Assembly: GCA_029253285.1 (NCBI GenBank)
Contig: JAQWZU010000138.1
Coordinates: forward strand, 1 to 39,638
DNA: 39,638 bases
Reading direction: 5' to 3'
DNA from: Akkermansiaceae bacterium
Lineage (GTDB): Bacteria; Verrucomicrobiota; Verrucomicrobiia; Verrucomicrobiales; Akkermansiaceae
Part shown: in pieces, positions 8,449 to 16,384 of the stretch
How the letters are laid out: each line of letters opens with the position of its first letter
How positions within the stretch are numbered: the first letter of the stretch is position 1
Notes under the pieces: model-generated
Database searches by the model: none
What the model saw: the letters and a program-made list of their open reading frames with translations, nothing else
What the model was told of the DNA's origin: nothing
Program-made: the position numbers and the translations under genes

Positions 8449-9720
8449 ATGGATTGGGAGCTGTCAAAGTTTGGAGAAAATCTCTGCGAGGGAAGCGGAA
8501 TCGGCGAATTGATGGACGATTTGGGCGAGGCTCTCGCGGGTGGAGGCGATGTCAAAATGCTCGGAGGCGGCCAACCGGCACATATTCCCGAAATGGACGA
8601 GGTATGGCGTCGTCGTATGGAAGAAATTCTTGCTGAGCCTGGTGGCATGGAGCGAGCTCTGGGCAATTATGATGTCCCGGCCGGTAATGAAGCTTTTCGT
8701 GTGGCACTGGCGAACCTTTTCAAAGAGGAATTCGGCTGGGAGGTCACCGCGGAAAATTTTGCGGTCACGATGGGCGGGCAGACGGCCTTCTTTATGCTTT
8801 TTAATGCGCTGGCCGGACGCTTTGCGGACGGTCGACGAAAGAAAATCCTTCTTCCTCTGCTTCCGGAATACATCGGCTACAGCGATCAGGCGGTAGGAGA
8901 AGATTTTTTCGAGGCCATTCCGGCGAGGATTGAGAAAACCGGGCCACATGAATTTAAATACCACGTTGATTTTGATGCGGTAGATCCTGGAGACGATATC
9001 GCGGCGATTTGTGTATCGCGTCCGACGAACCCGTCCGGGAATGTGCTGACCGATGATGAAATCGAACATCTTCGCGAGATTGCGCGGGAGAAAGGAATCC
9101 CGCTCATCGTGGACAACGCTTACGGCGCGCCTTTTCCTAATGTCATCTTTTCCGAAGTGAAGCCGGTTTGGGATGAGGGCATGATTCTCACGTTGAGCCT
9201 TTCCAAGATCGGGTTGCCTGGAACGAGAACAGGAATCGTGATCGCCGACAAAAAGATCTGCCGCGCCTTGTCGTCGATGACATCGATAGTGGGATTGGCC
9301 AATCCAAACCTCGGTCAGGAAATCATGCGTCCACTTGTGGAGAGTGGAGAGGTCCTGCGACTGAGCCGGGAAGTAGTGCGGCCTTTCTACGAAGTGCGTT
9401 CGCAAATGGCTCAGAGATGGTTTGCGAAGTATCTCCCCGATGAAATCCCCTATTATATACATCGAAGCGAAGGAGCCTTGTTTCTTTGGCTTTGGTTCGA
9501 AGGCCTGCCGATCACGTCTAAAGAACTTTACCAGCGACTCAAAGGGCGAGGAATTCTCGTAGTGCCGAGCGAGTATTTCTTCTTTGGTTTGCCCGAAGAC
9601 ACAGATTGGCCGCATATCCGAGAGTGTATTCGTGTCAGTTACACCATGCCTGAAGAGGTGGTGGAAGAGGGGATTCGCATCATTGCGGATGAAGTCAGAA
9701 AAGCCTACGAAGAAGCATGA
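8449..9720 (+). CDS. avtA: Valine--pyruvate aminotransferase
   Basis: This cytoplasmic PLP-dependent fold-type I aminotransferase exchanges amino groups between valine and pyruvate (alanine/valine metabolism). It aligns along its full length with Escherichia coli AvtA as I recall it: GGGQPAHIPEM, NYDVPAGN, LLPEYIGYSDQ, VSRPTNPSGNV (Asn195), VDNAYGAPFP (Asp222/Tyr225) and the Schiff-base lysine Lys253 in SLSKIGLPGTR. ATG 8449 gives 423 residues and begins like the E. coli enzyme (MDWELSKFGENL); a GTG at 8389 would add 20 unmatched residues and is not chosen. Its stop overlaps the next gene by ATGA, so the two are translationally coupled. The family match is very strong, though the exact amino-acid preference is inferred. 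Confidence 0.93.
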   Translation: MDWELSKFGENLCEGSGIGELMDDLGEALAGGGDVKMLGGGQPAHIPEMDEVWRRRMEEILAEPGGMERALGNYDVPAGNEAFRVALANLFKEEFGWEVTAENFAVTMGGQTAFFMLFNALAGRFADGRRKKILLPLLPEYIGYSDQAVGEDFFEAIPARIEKTGPHEFKYHVDFDAVDPGDDIAAICVSRPTNPSGNVLTDDEIEHLREIAREKGIPLIVDNAYGAPFPNVIFSEVKPVWDEGMILTLSLSKIGLPGTRTGIVIADKKICRALSSMTSIVGLANPNLGQEIMRPLVESGEVLRLSREVVRPFYEVRSQMAQRWFAKYLPDEIPYYIHRSEGALFLWLWFEGLPITSKELYQRLKGRGILVVPSEYFFFGLPEDTDWPHIRECIRVSYTMPEEVVEEGIRIIADEVRKAYEEA

Positions 9721-10493
9721 AAACTATCTTTGCCCTTTTCTTGTTGGGAATCGGAATAGCCTCGGCGGAGACCTCAAAGCTGCCGCCATTAAATCAATAC
9801 GTGCTGTGGGCCGTGAACCAGATGCCACAGGGCGGAGGGTATCTGGCCTCGAAGAAAGCGATCGTGAATTTGCAAAATGGAGTGGCTTTGAGTGATCAGG
9901 GTATTAGCACCAAACCCAAAGTTGCGAGCCCTTCATTTTGTTCCGGAGCAACCTACCTCGTATTTTTAAAAGTCATCAACAAGCTCATCGAGAATGGTTC
10001 CTTGAAAATGACCGGCAGACAACGATGGGAGTTTTTGAAAATCGACGAAGTTCCCGATGGTCACGGTATCTGGGGCAGATGGAATGCCAACGGCCCGGGC
10101 ACGGCCAAGCTATTTGCCGAACTCAAATGCGGGAAGAACTTCACGAGTTACGATCATGCGCTACCGGGAGACTTTATGAAAATCTGGTGGACGGAAGAAA
10201 TCGGCGGCAAGGAGCGGGGCCATTTGGTGGTGTATTTGGGAGCGATGATGAAAAACGGGAAGAAGCATATTCGATTTTGGTCGTCCAATATCCCTGGAGG
10301 CTACGGCGAAAAAGTGGTCGCCCTGACAGACATTAAACATGTGCTCTTCAGTCGCTTTGAAAACCATCGCCAATTGGCCAAAGCTGGAAGCCTTCCGGAA
10401 AAGAATCGATTTCTCGAGGACATGCTTCGTAAGAGCTTTACCTGGAAGCAAGTGGCGAAAGAATGCCGTGTTCATACCACTCCGGGTGGATGA
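9717..10493 (+). CDS. Secreted NlpC/P60-like cysteine hydrolase candidate
   Basis: The 258-residue protein starts at an ATGA overlap with avtA and has a signal peptide (MKTIFALFLLGIGIASA). I do not recognise a named family. The order of motifs resembles NlpC/P60 or CHAP hydrolases: Cys75 at the start of a helix (SFCSGATYLVFLKVI), then His169 in RGHLVVYLG on a beta strand, then a polar WSSN at 188-191. PGDFMKIWW at 150-158 matches the strand that often precedes the His. If real, it would cleave peptide bonds in peptidoglycan or a related substrate in the periplasm. The coupling to an aminotransferase that yields alanine, a cell-wall precursor, is suggestive but unproven. It could also be a catalytically inactive relative. 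Confidence 0.6.
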   Translation: MKTIFALFLLGIGIASAETSKLPPLNQYVLWAVNQMPQGGGYLASKKAIVNLQNGVALSDQGISTKPKVASPSFCSGATYLVFLKVINKLIENGSLKMTGRQRWEFLKIDEVPDGHGIWGRWNANGPGTAKLFAELKCGKNFTSYDHALPGDFMKIWWTEEIGGKERGHLVVYLGAMMKNGKKHIRFWSSNIPGGYGEKVVALTDIKHVLFSRFENHRQLAKAGSLPEKNRFLEDMLRKSFTWKQVAKECRVHTTPGG

Positions 10494-10604
10494 TTTTTTC
10501 GGACGAAATGCCATGCGGCATCCGCAGTTAAAAATTTTTCTCTTCCAGCTTCAGAGCAGATCCGCGTGTTGAGATCCAACTCTCCAACAACCCGGAAGGA
10601 GAGG

Positions 10605-13109
10605 CTACTCCTGGATGACCTGGGCGCGACCAGGTTTGCGGAAGATGGGGTCGGCCAAGCCTTTGGCGGGGCGGGTGAAGGGCGATGGTTGCCACTTTGG
10701 GTTGGTGAAGTCGCCGGTGCCGCGGAACTGAAACATTCCTTTTAACAGCGTGAGAGGCGTGGTGAGCAAGCCGAGAAGGCCGCGGGCATTGATGCGGACA
10801 ATCATTTCGAGGCGTTCGGTTTTAAGATCGATCCATCCCTCGCCGGTGAGATTAAGACTGGTTGAGACAGCGCTGAAATCCTTGGTCATCCAAACTCCGT
10901 CTTTGATGGCGAAGGTGGCGGAGGCATCCTTGGCTCGCTCGTAGCCCATCCGTTTATCCCCCAGAACGCCTGCGATGAGGGGGGAGAGAGGGCCGAAGAC
11001 AGGGAGGGCGACAAGGTTTCCTTTTTCGATTCCAATGACTCCGGTGGCGTTGAATTGCCTTAGGTCACTTTCGGCTCCGCTAAAGCTGATTTGGCCGCTG
11101 AGCCATCCCTTTTCTTTCTCTTTAAATTTGTAGACTTTGGAGATTTCGGGGAAGTGAAGCCGGTTCCATCTCATGTTACCGGTATACTTGGGGGGGGCTT
11201 GTCGGGTAGTGTCGATGACGACTTTTCCCGCCGCAGTTCCACCGACCGTGGAGAATGACAGCTTATCCACGGTGACCCGGGAGCGCCGAACGGTGACGTT
11301 GGTTTTTAGTTTGGTGACGGGGAGTGGTTTGCCAAGGAAGGGATAGTCAGTTTGACCCTCGGTCTGGATTTCAACGAGATAAATATTTTTCTCATCGCTT
11401 CCGAGTCGATTATCGAACGATCCGTTGAGCTTGAGAGCAGGTGGCTGGTGGAAGCGGTAGGTTTTTTCGAGGTGGGCCGATGTTTTTGGGGCGAAAATTC
11501 GAACGATGGGCGAGGGCCAGAATTTGCCTTGGAGATTACTGATGACGGTTTGTTTTCGTTCGCGATCGACGAGGACGCTGCCGATGGTGAGTTCGCTGGA
11601 GGCTTTGCCGCGCACCCGGGTGCGGGCGACTTCTTTTTCATCGTTGATGAGGCACTTGACGTTTTTGAACTCCTGTTTCTTTGGCCCGATTTCGAAGTCC
11701 ATTGCAAGGCGATGAAGAGCAGTGTCGCGATAGATGAGATTGTTCACGTGGGCCTTGCCGGTGGAGGTCCAGGTGGTGAGATCATCGCGGTTGATCTCAC
11801 CTTGAATGTTGAGATCAAGGAGGGAGTTTTTGCCGAACTTGACGCGCTCGAGTTCTTTTTTGGTCTTGCTTCCCGGAGTGATGAAGGGATCGAAGGCAGA
11901 GAGTGGAAGAGTGGAGGTGAGGTTGTAATTCACCAATCTGCCGCGGGACAGAATGTTGCCATCGAGCTGCCCGTCGGCGTGTTTCACCATGAGATCCCGG
12001 AGGTAGAGGTCTCCATCGTACCAGGAGAACTGTGAGCTGAGTTCTTCGTAGCGGGTGTTAAGGAATTGAAAATCTTCGAGGTGGGCCGAGCCGGAAGCTT
12101 TTACAGAGAAATTTTCGTCGGAAAGAGCGGTGAAGCTTCCGGAAACAGAAATTACCGGCGATCGGGCCATGTTGAGGCGGGGGAGGATCTCCTTTTTCTC
12201 ATCTTCGATAAAGCAGGAGTTGATGAAGTCTTTGAATTGAAGACCGGAGTCGAGATTGAAGCGGCCTTCGCGGCGCTTGATGCTCCAGTCCGCCTGGCCG
12301 GAGGCGTGGCCGGTTTCGTCCTCGAGGTAGATGGTGTCAAGCGTGACCAATTGGGCCCGGAGATCGCCCTCGATTTTGAGTCTTTTCAAGGCGTAGTCGT
12401 TGCGCTTGAGGTTGCGTGCGCTGAAGGAAAATTCGGTGTTGATTCGGTCGGGATGGCTCAGGTCGCCTCGAACGACAAACTCGAGTTCGGGGGGGGAATC
12501 GTTCGGGAGCTCCCAGCGGTCCATTTCTTCAAGAATAAGATGGAGAATTTTGTTGGCGGGGCTGGGTTCCTTTTTTTGCCCGTCTTCAGGAGGGCTCTTT
12601 TTTTGTATCGGAGCCTTGAAATCAGCTTTGAAGGAAACCTGAATGCCTTCAATTAAACCGCTGGCATCATGAAAACGGATACGTCCGGAATCGGTCATAG
12701 TGACCCGGCCGTTGATGTCCGAGGCTTCGAGCTTTTCGTCTTCTTTTTCGGTTGGGACCAAGGTGGAACCATCTATGATGATCAGGTTGATGAGTTTGAA
12801 ATCCCCTCGAAGGGCCTTTGTCTTATCAAGGTCGAGGGTGATCTCCTGGGCCTCCAGAATGGGGATGGAGTCCCGCTCATTGGCATAGAATTGGACATCG
12901 GTGGCGACCAGCCCACGCCGGAGGTCGAAGCGCAGGGAGGTAAAGTCAAGATGAAGCCCTCGCTCGGAAAGTTCACTGCGAACCCAGTCGCCGTATTGGC
13001 CGGGAAAGCCGACCTGGTTGAGGTAGATCAGGCCGCCGGCGATCACGAAAAAACCGGTCCCAAGCGCAAGTGCGAGAACGGTTTTGGCAAGGCGAAAAGC
13101 GTATCCCAT
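10605..13109 (-). CDS. AsmA-like / AsmA_2-type envelope protein
   Basis: The 834-residue protein has one N-terminal membrane anchor (about residues 8-30), followed by a long repetitive beta-rich region and no catalytic motif. The C-terminal ~170 residues (GVIGIEKGNLVALPVFGPLSPLI, LNLTGEGWIDLKTERL and GLLGLLTTPLTLLKGMFQF) match the C-terminal part of AsmA/TamB-type repeating beta-groove proteins, which bridge inner and outer membranes and are implicated in phospholipid transport. It is the last gene of a minus-strand run with the MoxR gene 42 nt upstream. The start is ATG 13109. Function is inferred from family alone, and lipid transport in this lineage has not been checked. Confidence 0.75.
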   Translation of the reverse strand: MGYAFRLAKTVLALALGTGFFVIAGGLIYLNQVGFPGQYGDWVRSELSERGLHLDFTSLRFDLRRGLVATDVQFYANERDSIPILEAQEITLDLDKTKALRGDFKLINLIIIDGSTLVPTEKEDEKLEASDINGRVTMTDSGRIRFHDASGLIEGIQVSFKADFKAPIQKKSPPEDGQKKEPSPANKILHLILEEMDRWELPNDSPPELEFVVRGDLSHPDRINTEFSFSARNLKRNDYALKRLKIEGDLRAQLVTLDTIYLEDETGHASGQADWSIKRREGRFNLDSGLQFKDFINSCFIEDEKKEILPRLNMARSPVISVSGSFTALSDENFSVKASGSAHLEDFQFLNTRYEELSSQFSWYDGDLYLRDLMVKHADGQLDGNILSRGRLVNYNLTSTLPLSAFDPFITPGSKTKKELERVKFGKNSLLDLNIQGEINRDDLTTWTSTGKAHVNNLIYRDTALHRLAMDFEIGPKKQEFKNVKCLINDEKEVARTRVRGKASSELTIGSVLVDRERKQTVISNLQGKFWPSPIVRIFAPKTSAHLEKTYRFHQPPALKLNGSFDNRLGSDEKNIYLVEIQTEGQTDYPFLGKPLPVTKLKTNVTVRRSRVTVDKLSFSTVGGTAAGKVVIDTTRQAPPKYTGNMRWNRLHFPEISKVYKFKEKEKGWLSGQISFSGAESDLRQFNATGVIGIEKGNLVALPVFGPLSPLIAGVLGDKRMGYERAKDASATFAIKDGVWMTKDFSAVSTSLNLTGEGWIDLKTERLEMIVRINARGLLGLLTTPLTLLKGMFQFRGTGDFTNPKWQPSPFTRPAKGLADPIFRKPGRAQVIQE

Positions 13110-13151
13110 CCGAAGGAACTATAAATCAACTTTCTAAAATCAAAAGATGAA

Positions 13152-14051
13152 TCAAGGAACAGGGGTCTGTTCGAGGGCGTTTGCGAGGAGAGAGTCGGCG
13201 TCGGGCGTTTCTTCGGCGAGGAGTCGGTGGCGCAGGACGAAGGGGAAAATGTTCTGCACGTGGTCGGGATGGACCTCGCTCCGGCCGTCGAGGAGGGCTG
13301 CGGCTTGGGAGGCACGCTGGAGGGCCAGAGTGGCCCGGGTGGAGACGGAGTGATCCTGCCCGAGGGTGGCGCGGACGGCCTGGCAAAGGGCCAAAAGGTA
13401 GCGTTGCAGGGTATCGGAGACAGGGAGGGTGGCGGATTGATCCTGAAGTGATTTGAGTGGGTCGAGATCGATGACGGGCTCGACTTCGACCTTCGGCTGC
13501 TCCGAATGATAGCGGAGGATTTCCAGTTGGGTTTGGTCATCGGGCAGGCTCATCGGGATAGAGAGGAGGAAGCGATCGAGTTGTGGCTCGGGTAGAGGAA
13601 ATGTGCCGGTGGACGAGGTGTCGTTCTGGGTTGCGACGACAAGGAAAGGGTCGGGAAGTTCTCTGGTTTCGCCGTCGATGGTGACCTGGCGTTCGTTCAT
13701 TGCTTCGAGAAGAGACGACTGGGTGCGGGGAGAGGCGCGGTTGATCTCGTCGGCGAGGAGGAGATTGGCAAAAACCGGTCCAGGGATGAATTCGAACTCG
13801 CCACTTTGCTGGCGGTAGAGATTGTAACCGAGAATGTCAGACGGGAGGAGGTCGGGGGTGAATTGCACGCGGCGAAAGCTTCCGCTCAGCGAGGTGGCCA
13901 GAGTGTGGGCGAGAGTTGTCTTTCCGATGCCCGGAGGGCCGGTGACCAAGGCATGTCCGCGAGCGAGAAGGGCTGTGATCAGCAGATCGACGGAGTCGGC
14001 AGATCCGAGAACCGTAGAGAGTAGTTGGTCGCGAAGTTTAGGAAGGGACAT
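13152..14051 (-). CDS. MoxR-family AAA+ ATPase
   Basis: The 299-residue cytoplasmic ATPase shows Walker A GPPGIGKT (38-45), Walker B LLLADEIN (97-104), sensor 1 ATQND (140-144) and the MoxR signatures PGPVFANLLLADEINRA and EPQLDRF. The C-terminal lid follows. MoxR proteins act as chaperone-like ATPases for metal insertion or complex assembly, usually beside a DUF58 and VWA-domain gene. None is present here; the neighbours are a YcgQ-type protein (9 nt upstream) and the AsmA-like gene. The length is slightly short, but no motif is missing. The client protein is unknown. Confidence 0.9.
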   Translation of the reverse strand: MSLPKLRDQLLSTVLGSADSVDLLITALLARGHALVTGPPGIGKTTLAHTLATSLSGSFRRVQFTPDLLPSDILGYNLYRQQSGEFEFIPGPVFANLLLADEINRASPRTQSSLLEAMNERQVTIDGETRELPDPFLVVATQNDTSSTGTFPLPEPQLDRFLLSIPMSLPDDQTQLEILRYHSEQPKVEVEPVIDLDPLKSLQDQSATLPVSDTLQRYLLALCQAVRATLGQDHSVSTRATLALQRASQAAALLDGRSEVHPDHVQNIFPFVLRHRLLAEETPDADSLLANALEQTPVP

Positions 14052-14060
14052 GAGGGCTTG

Positions 14061-14927
14061 TTACTGGCGTAGGAGGAACTCGGAGTAGGGTTCTTCAGTC
14101 GGAATGACCACGCGGACCTTGAGGAGGGGGAGAACTTTATTGTCGATGGTTTCGAAAGTGAGGATGCCGGAAGCCTTGACCCATTCGTCGACGGCGGGGC
14201 GTTTGGCGTCGTCAGGGAATTCCATGGAAACACCGACAAACTGGGCATCGGCTGCACAGCAGGACATGATCTTTCGGAAAATGCGCATGCGGTTACCGGC
14301 TTCGTTACCGATTTTCTCAGGGGCGACCCGTCCTTCCAGTTCGACGGGCAGGCCTTCGTAGATACTTTGAACTTCACGGTCACCGGCGGCCCAGTAGGCG
14401 GCGAAAAGTTGAAGTTGAAATTCGCCCTCTTCGTTTTTTGGGACCCGTTTTTCGAGGTCTTCCCGGGTGAAGGCGGTTGGTGCGTTCAGGCCATTGAGGG
14501 CGGGTGCTTCGTAGAGGCCTTTCTTGGCCATGCCCCGATTGGAAAGCTTGTCCTGGGTATGGGTCATCGCGACGATGAGGGGAACGAGGGTGAGGAGGTA
14601 AGTCGCGACGGGGCCATGACCCTCGTGCTCATGGTCGCAGTCGCCGCAGTGCTCTTCTTCACCGTGGTCATGATCATGTTTATGTTCGTGGTCATGGTCG
14701 TCATGATCATGTTTGTGCTCGTGGACACAGCTGCTTTTCTTTTCCTGCGGATTGATCAGCGAGTAGAGACCGAGGACGATGATGCCAATCCCTCCGGCGA
14801 GGACGAGCGTGTGAAAGTCCCTGGCAAGGTAATCTTGAATGCGTTGCGAGTGATAGAAATAGATCAGCGCACAGCCCCAGCAAAGGGCGAGCAGTCCAAA
14901 GAGCCGGGTGTGGAGAGCTGACATCAT
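14061..14927 (-). CDS. YcgQ/TIGR03943-type membrane protein with His-rich metal-binding stretch
   Basis: ATG 14927 overlaps the TGA of the permease gene as ATGA and gives 288 residues; an in-frame start at 14945 adds only six. Two N-terminal membrane segments (about 8-28 and 38-58) are followed by a stretch of about 40 residues very rich in His, Asp and Glu (about 68-107), including CVHEHKHDHD and CGDCDHEHEGH, then one more hydrophobic segment. The soluble C-terminus carries the family motif SCCAADAQFVGV. In other bacteria this family pairs with a YcgR-type permease, as here. The His-rich loop very likely binds Zn2+, Ni2+ or Co2+. Whether the pair moves a metal or senses it is not shown by the sequence. 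Confidence 0.82.
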   Translation of the reverse strand: MMSALHTRLFGLLALCWGCALIYFYHSQRIQDYLARDFHTLVLAGGIGIIVLGLYSLINPQEKKSSCVHEHKHDHDDHDHEHKHDHDHGEEEHCGDCDHEHEGHGPVATYLLTLVPLIVAMTHTQDKLSNRGMAKKGLYEAPALNGLNAPTAFTREDLEKRVPKNEEGEFQLQLFAAYWAAGDREVQSIYEGLPVELEGRVAPEKIGNEAGNRMRIFRKIMSCCAADAQFVGVSMEFPDDAKRPAVDEWVKASGILTFETIDNKVLPLLKVRVVIPTEEPYSEFLLRQ

Positions 14928-15847
14928 GGTTGCGCGGATTCCCAATAGTTTTCGTAAACGGTCTCAGCGAGGATGGACAATCCTCCGGTGAGAACGAAGA
15001 GAGCGGCGAGGAGAACAATGATGAATTTCCAGCGGAAGACGGTGGAATAGAGGAAAAGGAGCTTGGCATCCATCATGGGGCCGAAGACCATGAAGGCGAG
15101 TTTCGGTGCGTAGGAAAAGTTACCGATGTTGGCCGCGATGAAGGCGTCGGAGGTGGAGCAGAGGCTGAGAAAGAAAGCCAGGCCCATCATAGCGGGAGTG
15201 GCCAGGATGGAGTTGTCGGTGAGGCCTTTCCAGAAGTCGGTGGTGGGGTCGATCCAGGTGGTTTTGAGGAGGGAGGTGAGAATGACGCCGATGGTGAAAT
15301 ATAGTCCGACGTCCATGAAGTCGCGCAGCGAATTATTCATCGCGGAATTCAGGTTCCGCGGATGATGGTGTTCGTGGCCGGACTCGGCTTGTGCGGAGGG
15401 TTTGAGGAATCGTCCGTGGGCAACCCGCAGGATGGCAATGCCGACGAGAACGGCGATGAGGTATCCCATGCCGAGTCGGGCTCCGACGACGAAGTAGGAA
15501 TCATTGAAGGCCTTAAAGGTGCTGATCGCGGTGACGGGATTGAAAATGGGAGCCGCCAGCATGTAGGCGAGGGCGCAGGAGACGGGGAGGCCGTTTTTAA
15601 CGAGGCGTCGGATAACTGGCACGACAGCGCATTCGCAGACGGGGAAAACGGCGCCGAGGAGACCGCTCGCCATGATGGCGAGGATGGGGTTTTTCGGGAG
15701 AACCTTCTCGAAGGCGTTGCGCGGGAGGTAGGTTCCGAGGAATCCGCTGACGAGGGTGCCAAGGAAGATAAAAGGAAGGCCCTCGAGGAAGATCGCGAGA
15801 AATTCGTATGAGCCGTCCTGAAGCTGGTCCCTTGTGCTGTCAGTCAC
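14924..15847 (-). CDS. Permease of the YcgR/UPF0718 (ArsP_1-like) family
   Basis: This 307-residue inner-membrane protein has about eight hydrophobic segments in two halves. The family signature CECAVVP at about 73-79 and the second-half SLCSTSDAFIA at about 229-239 carry the conserved Cys residues of the group. A loop with GHEHHHP at about 158-164 may bind metal. It is first in a run with the His-rich partner (ATGA overlap), MoxR and AsmA-like genes. The substrate is unknown: ArsP members export organoarsenicals, while the YcgQ/YcgR pair is suspected of metal handling. No Zur-type operator could be seen in the short upstream region. Confidence 0.85.
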   Translation of the reverse strand: MTDSTRDQLQDGSYEFLAIFLEGLPFIFLGTLVSGFLGTYLPRNAFEKVLPKNPILAIMASGLLGAVFPVCECAVVPVIRRLVKNGLPVSCALAYMLAAPIFNPVTAISTFKAFNDSYFVVGARLGMGYLIAVLVGIAILRVAHGRFLKPSAQAESGHEHHHPRNLNSAMNNSLRDFMDVGLYFTIGVILTSLLKTTWIDPTTDFWKGLTDNSILATPAMMGLAFFLSLCSTSDAFIAANIGNFSYAPKLAFMVFGPMMDAKLLFLYSTVFRWKFIIVLLAALFVLTGGLSILAETVYENYWESAQP

Positions 15848-15883
15848 TTGAAGATAAAGCGCAGATCATGGGCAGTGATCCAA

Positions 15884-15915
15884 TAAAAAAAGCGAGCCCG
15901 TGAAGACTCGCTTTT
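15884..15915 (-). terminator. Rho-independent terminator after the small lipoprotein gene
   Basis: AGCGAG (15891-15896) pairs with CTCGCT (15907-15912) around a 10-nt loop. It is flanked by A-rich and T-rich tracts, so it could work in both directions. It lies 20 nt past the lipoprotein stop and just ahead of the permease gene. Confidence 0.75.
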
Positions 15916-15935
15916 GGAAAGTGATGATCCGCGCC

Positions 15936-16283
15936 CTAGTTGACGCTGAAGTTCCAGGTGTATCGGCTGTTGCGGCCGAAGCTTTTGTAACCTGAGATCG
16001 TATTCGTATTCTTGGCGGTCGCGGCATACTTGTAGAGGCCCGAGCTGAGGCTCACTGTGCGGCTGCCTCGGGCGGGGAGTGAGATGAATTTAGTCTCCGG
16101 ACCGCGGAGTCCCAGCATGATGCTTGAGTGGGAATTGTTCCGGATGGTTACGAGTGGCTTGAAGGCTACGCGAGGAGTGGGAGTGTTGGTTCTTCTTGGC
16201 GGCGGAGACGGGCTACAGCTGGAAAAAATCAAGGACGTTGCGAAAATTGCAAGTGCTGGCAGGGGGCTGGAGAATCTACGCAT
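15936..16283 (-). CDS. Small predicted lipoprotein of unknown function
   Basis: The protein is 115 residues with an N-terminal signal and a lipobox ending LIFSSC (Cys23), so the mature protein would be lipid-anchored. After a Pro/Thr-rich linker (25-38), the rest reads as a small beta-sandwich: VTIRNNS, MLGLRGP, FISLPARGSRTVSL, GLYKYAATA, SRYTWNFSV. The arrangement resembles small bacterial Ig-like surface domains, but I do not recognise the family. It is a single-gene unit bounded by its own terminator. The start is ATG 16283. Confidence 0.65.
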   Translation of the reverse strand: MRRFSSPLPALAIFATSLIFSSCSPSPPPRRTNTPTPRVAFKPLVTIRNNSHSSIMLGLRGPETKFISLPARGSRTVSLSSGLYKYAATAKNTNTISGYKSFGRNSRYTWNFSVN

Positions 16284-16384
16284 TGTTTTTAGGGATTAAG
16301 ATTTTGAGCGTGATTTCTTTTCGTAATAAAATTTGTCTCTTGGTCACATTTTCAAAAACCCGCCAAAATTGCCAGTGGAATGAT

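Noticed and set aside
8464-9615. 383-codon antisense frame
   Set aside because: It is opposite avtA, which matches its family along the full length.
10506-10550. Hairpin TGCCATGCGGCA with downstream AAAAATTTTT as a terminator of the NlpC-like gene
   Set aside because: The stem is only four base pairs and is separated from the T run, too weak to call.
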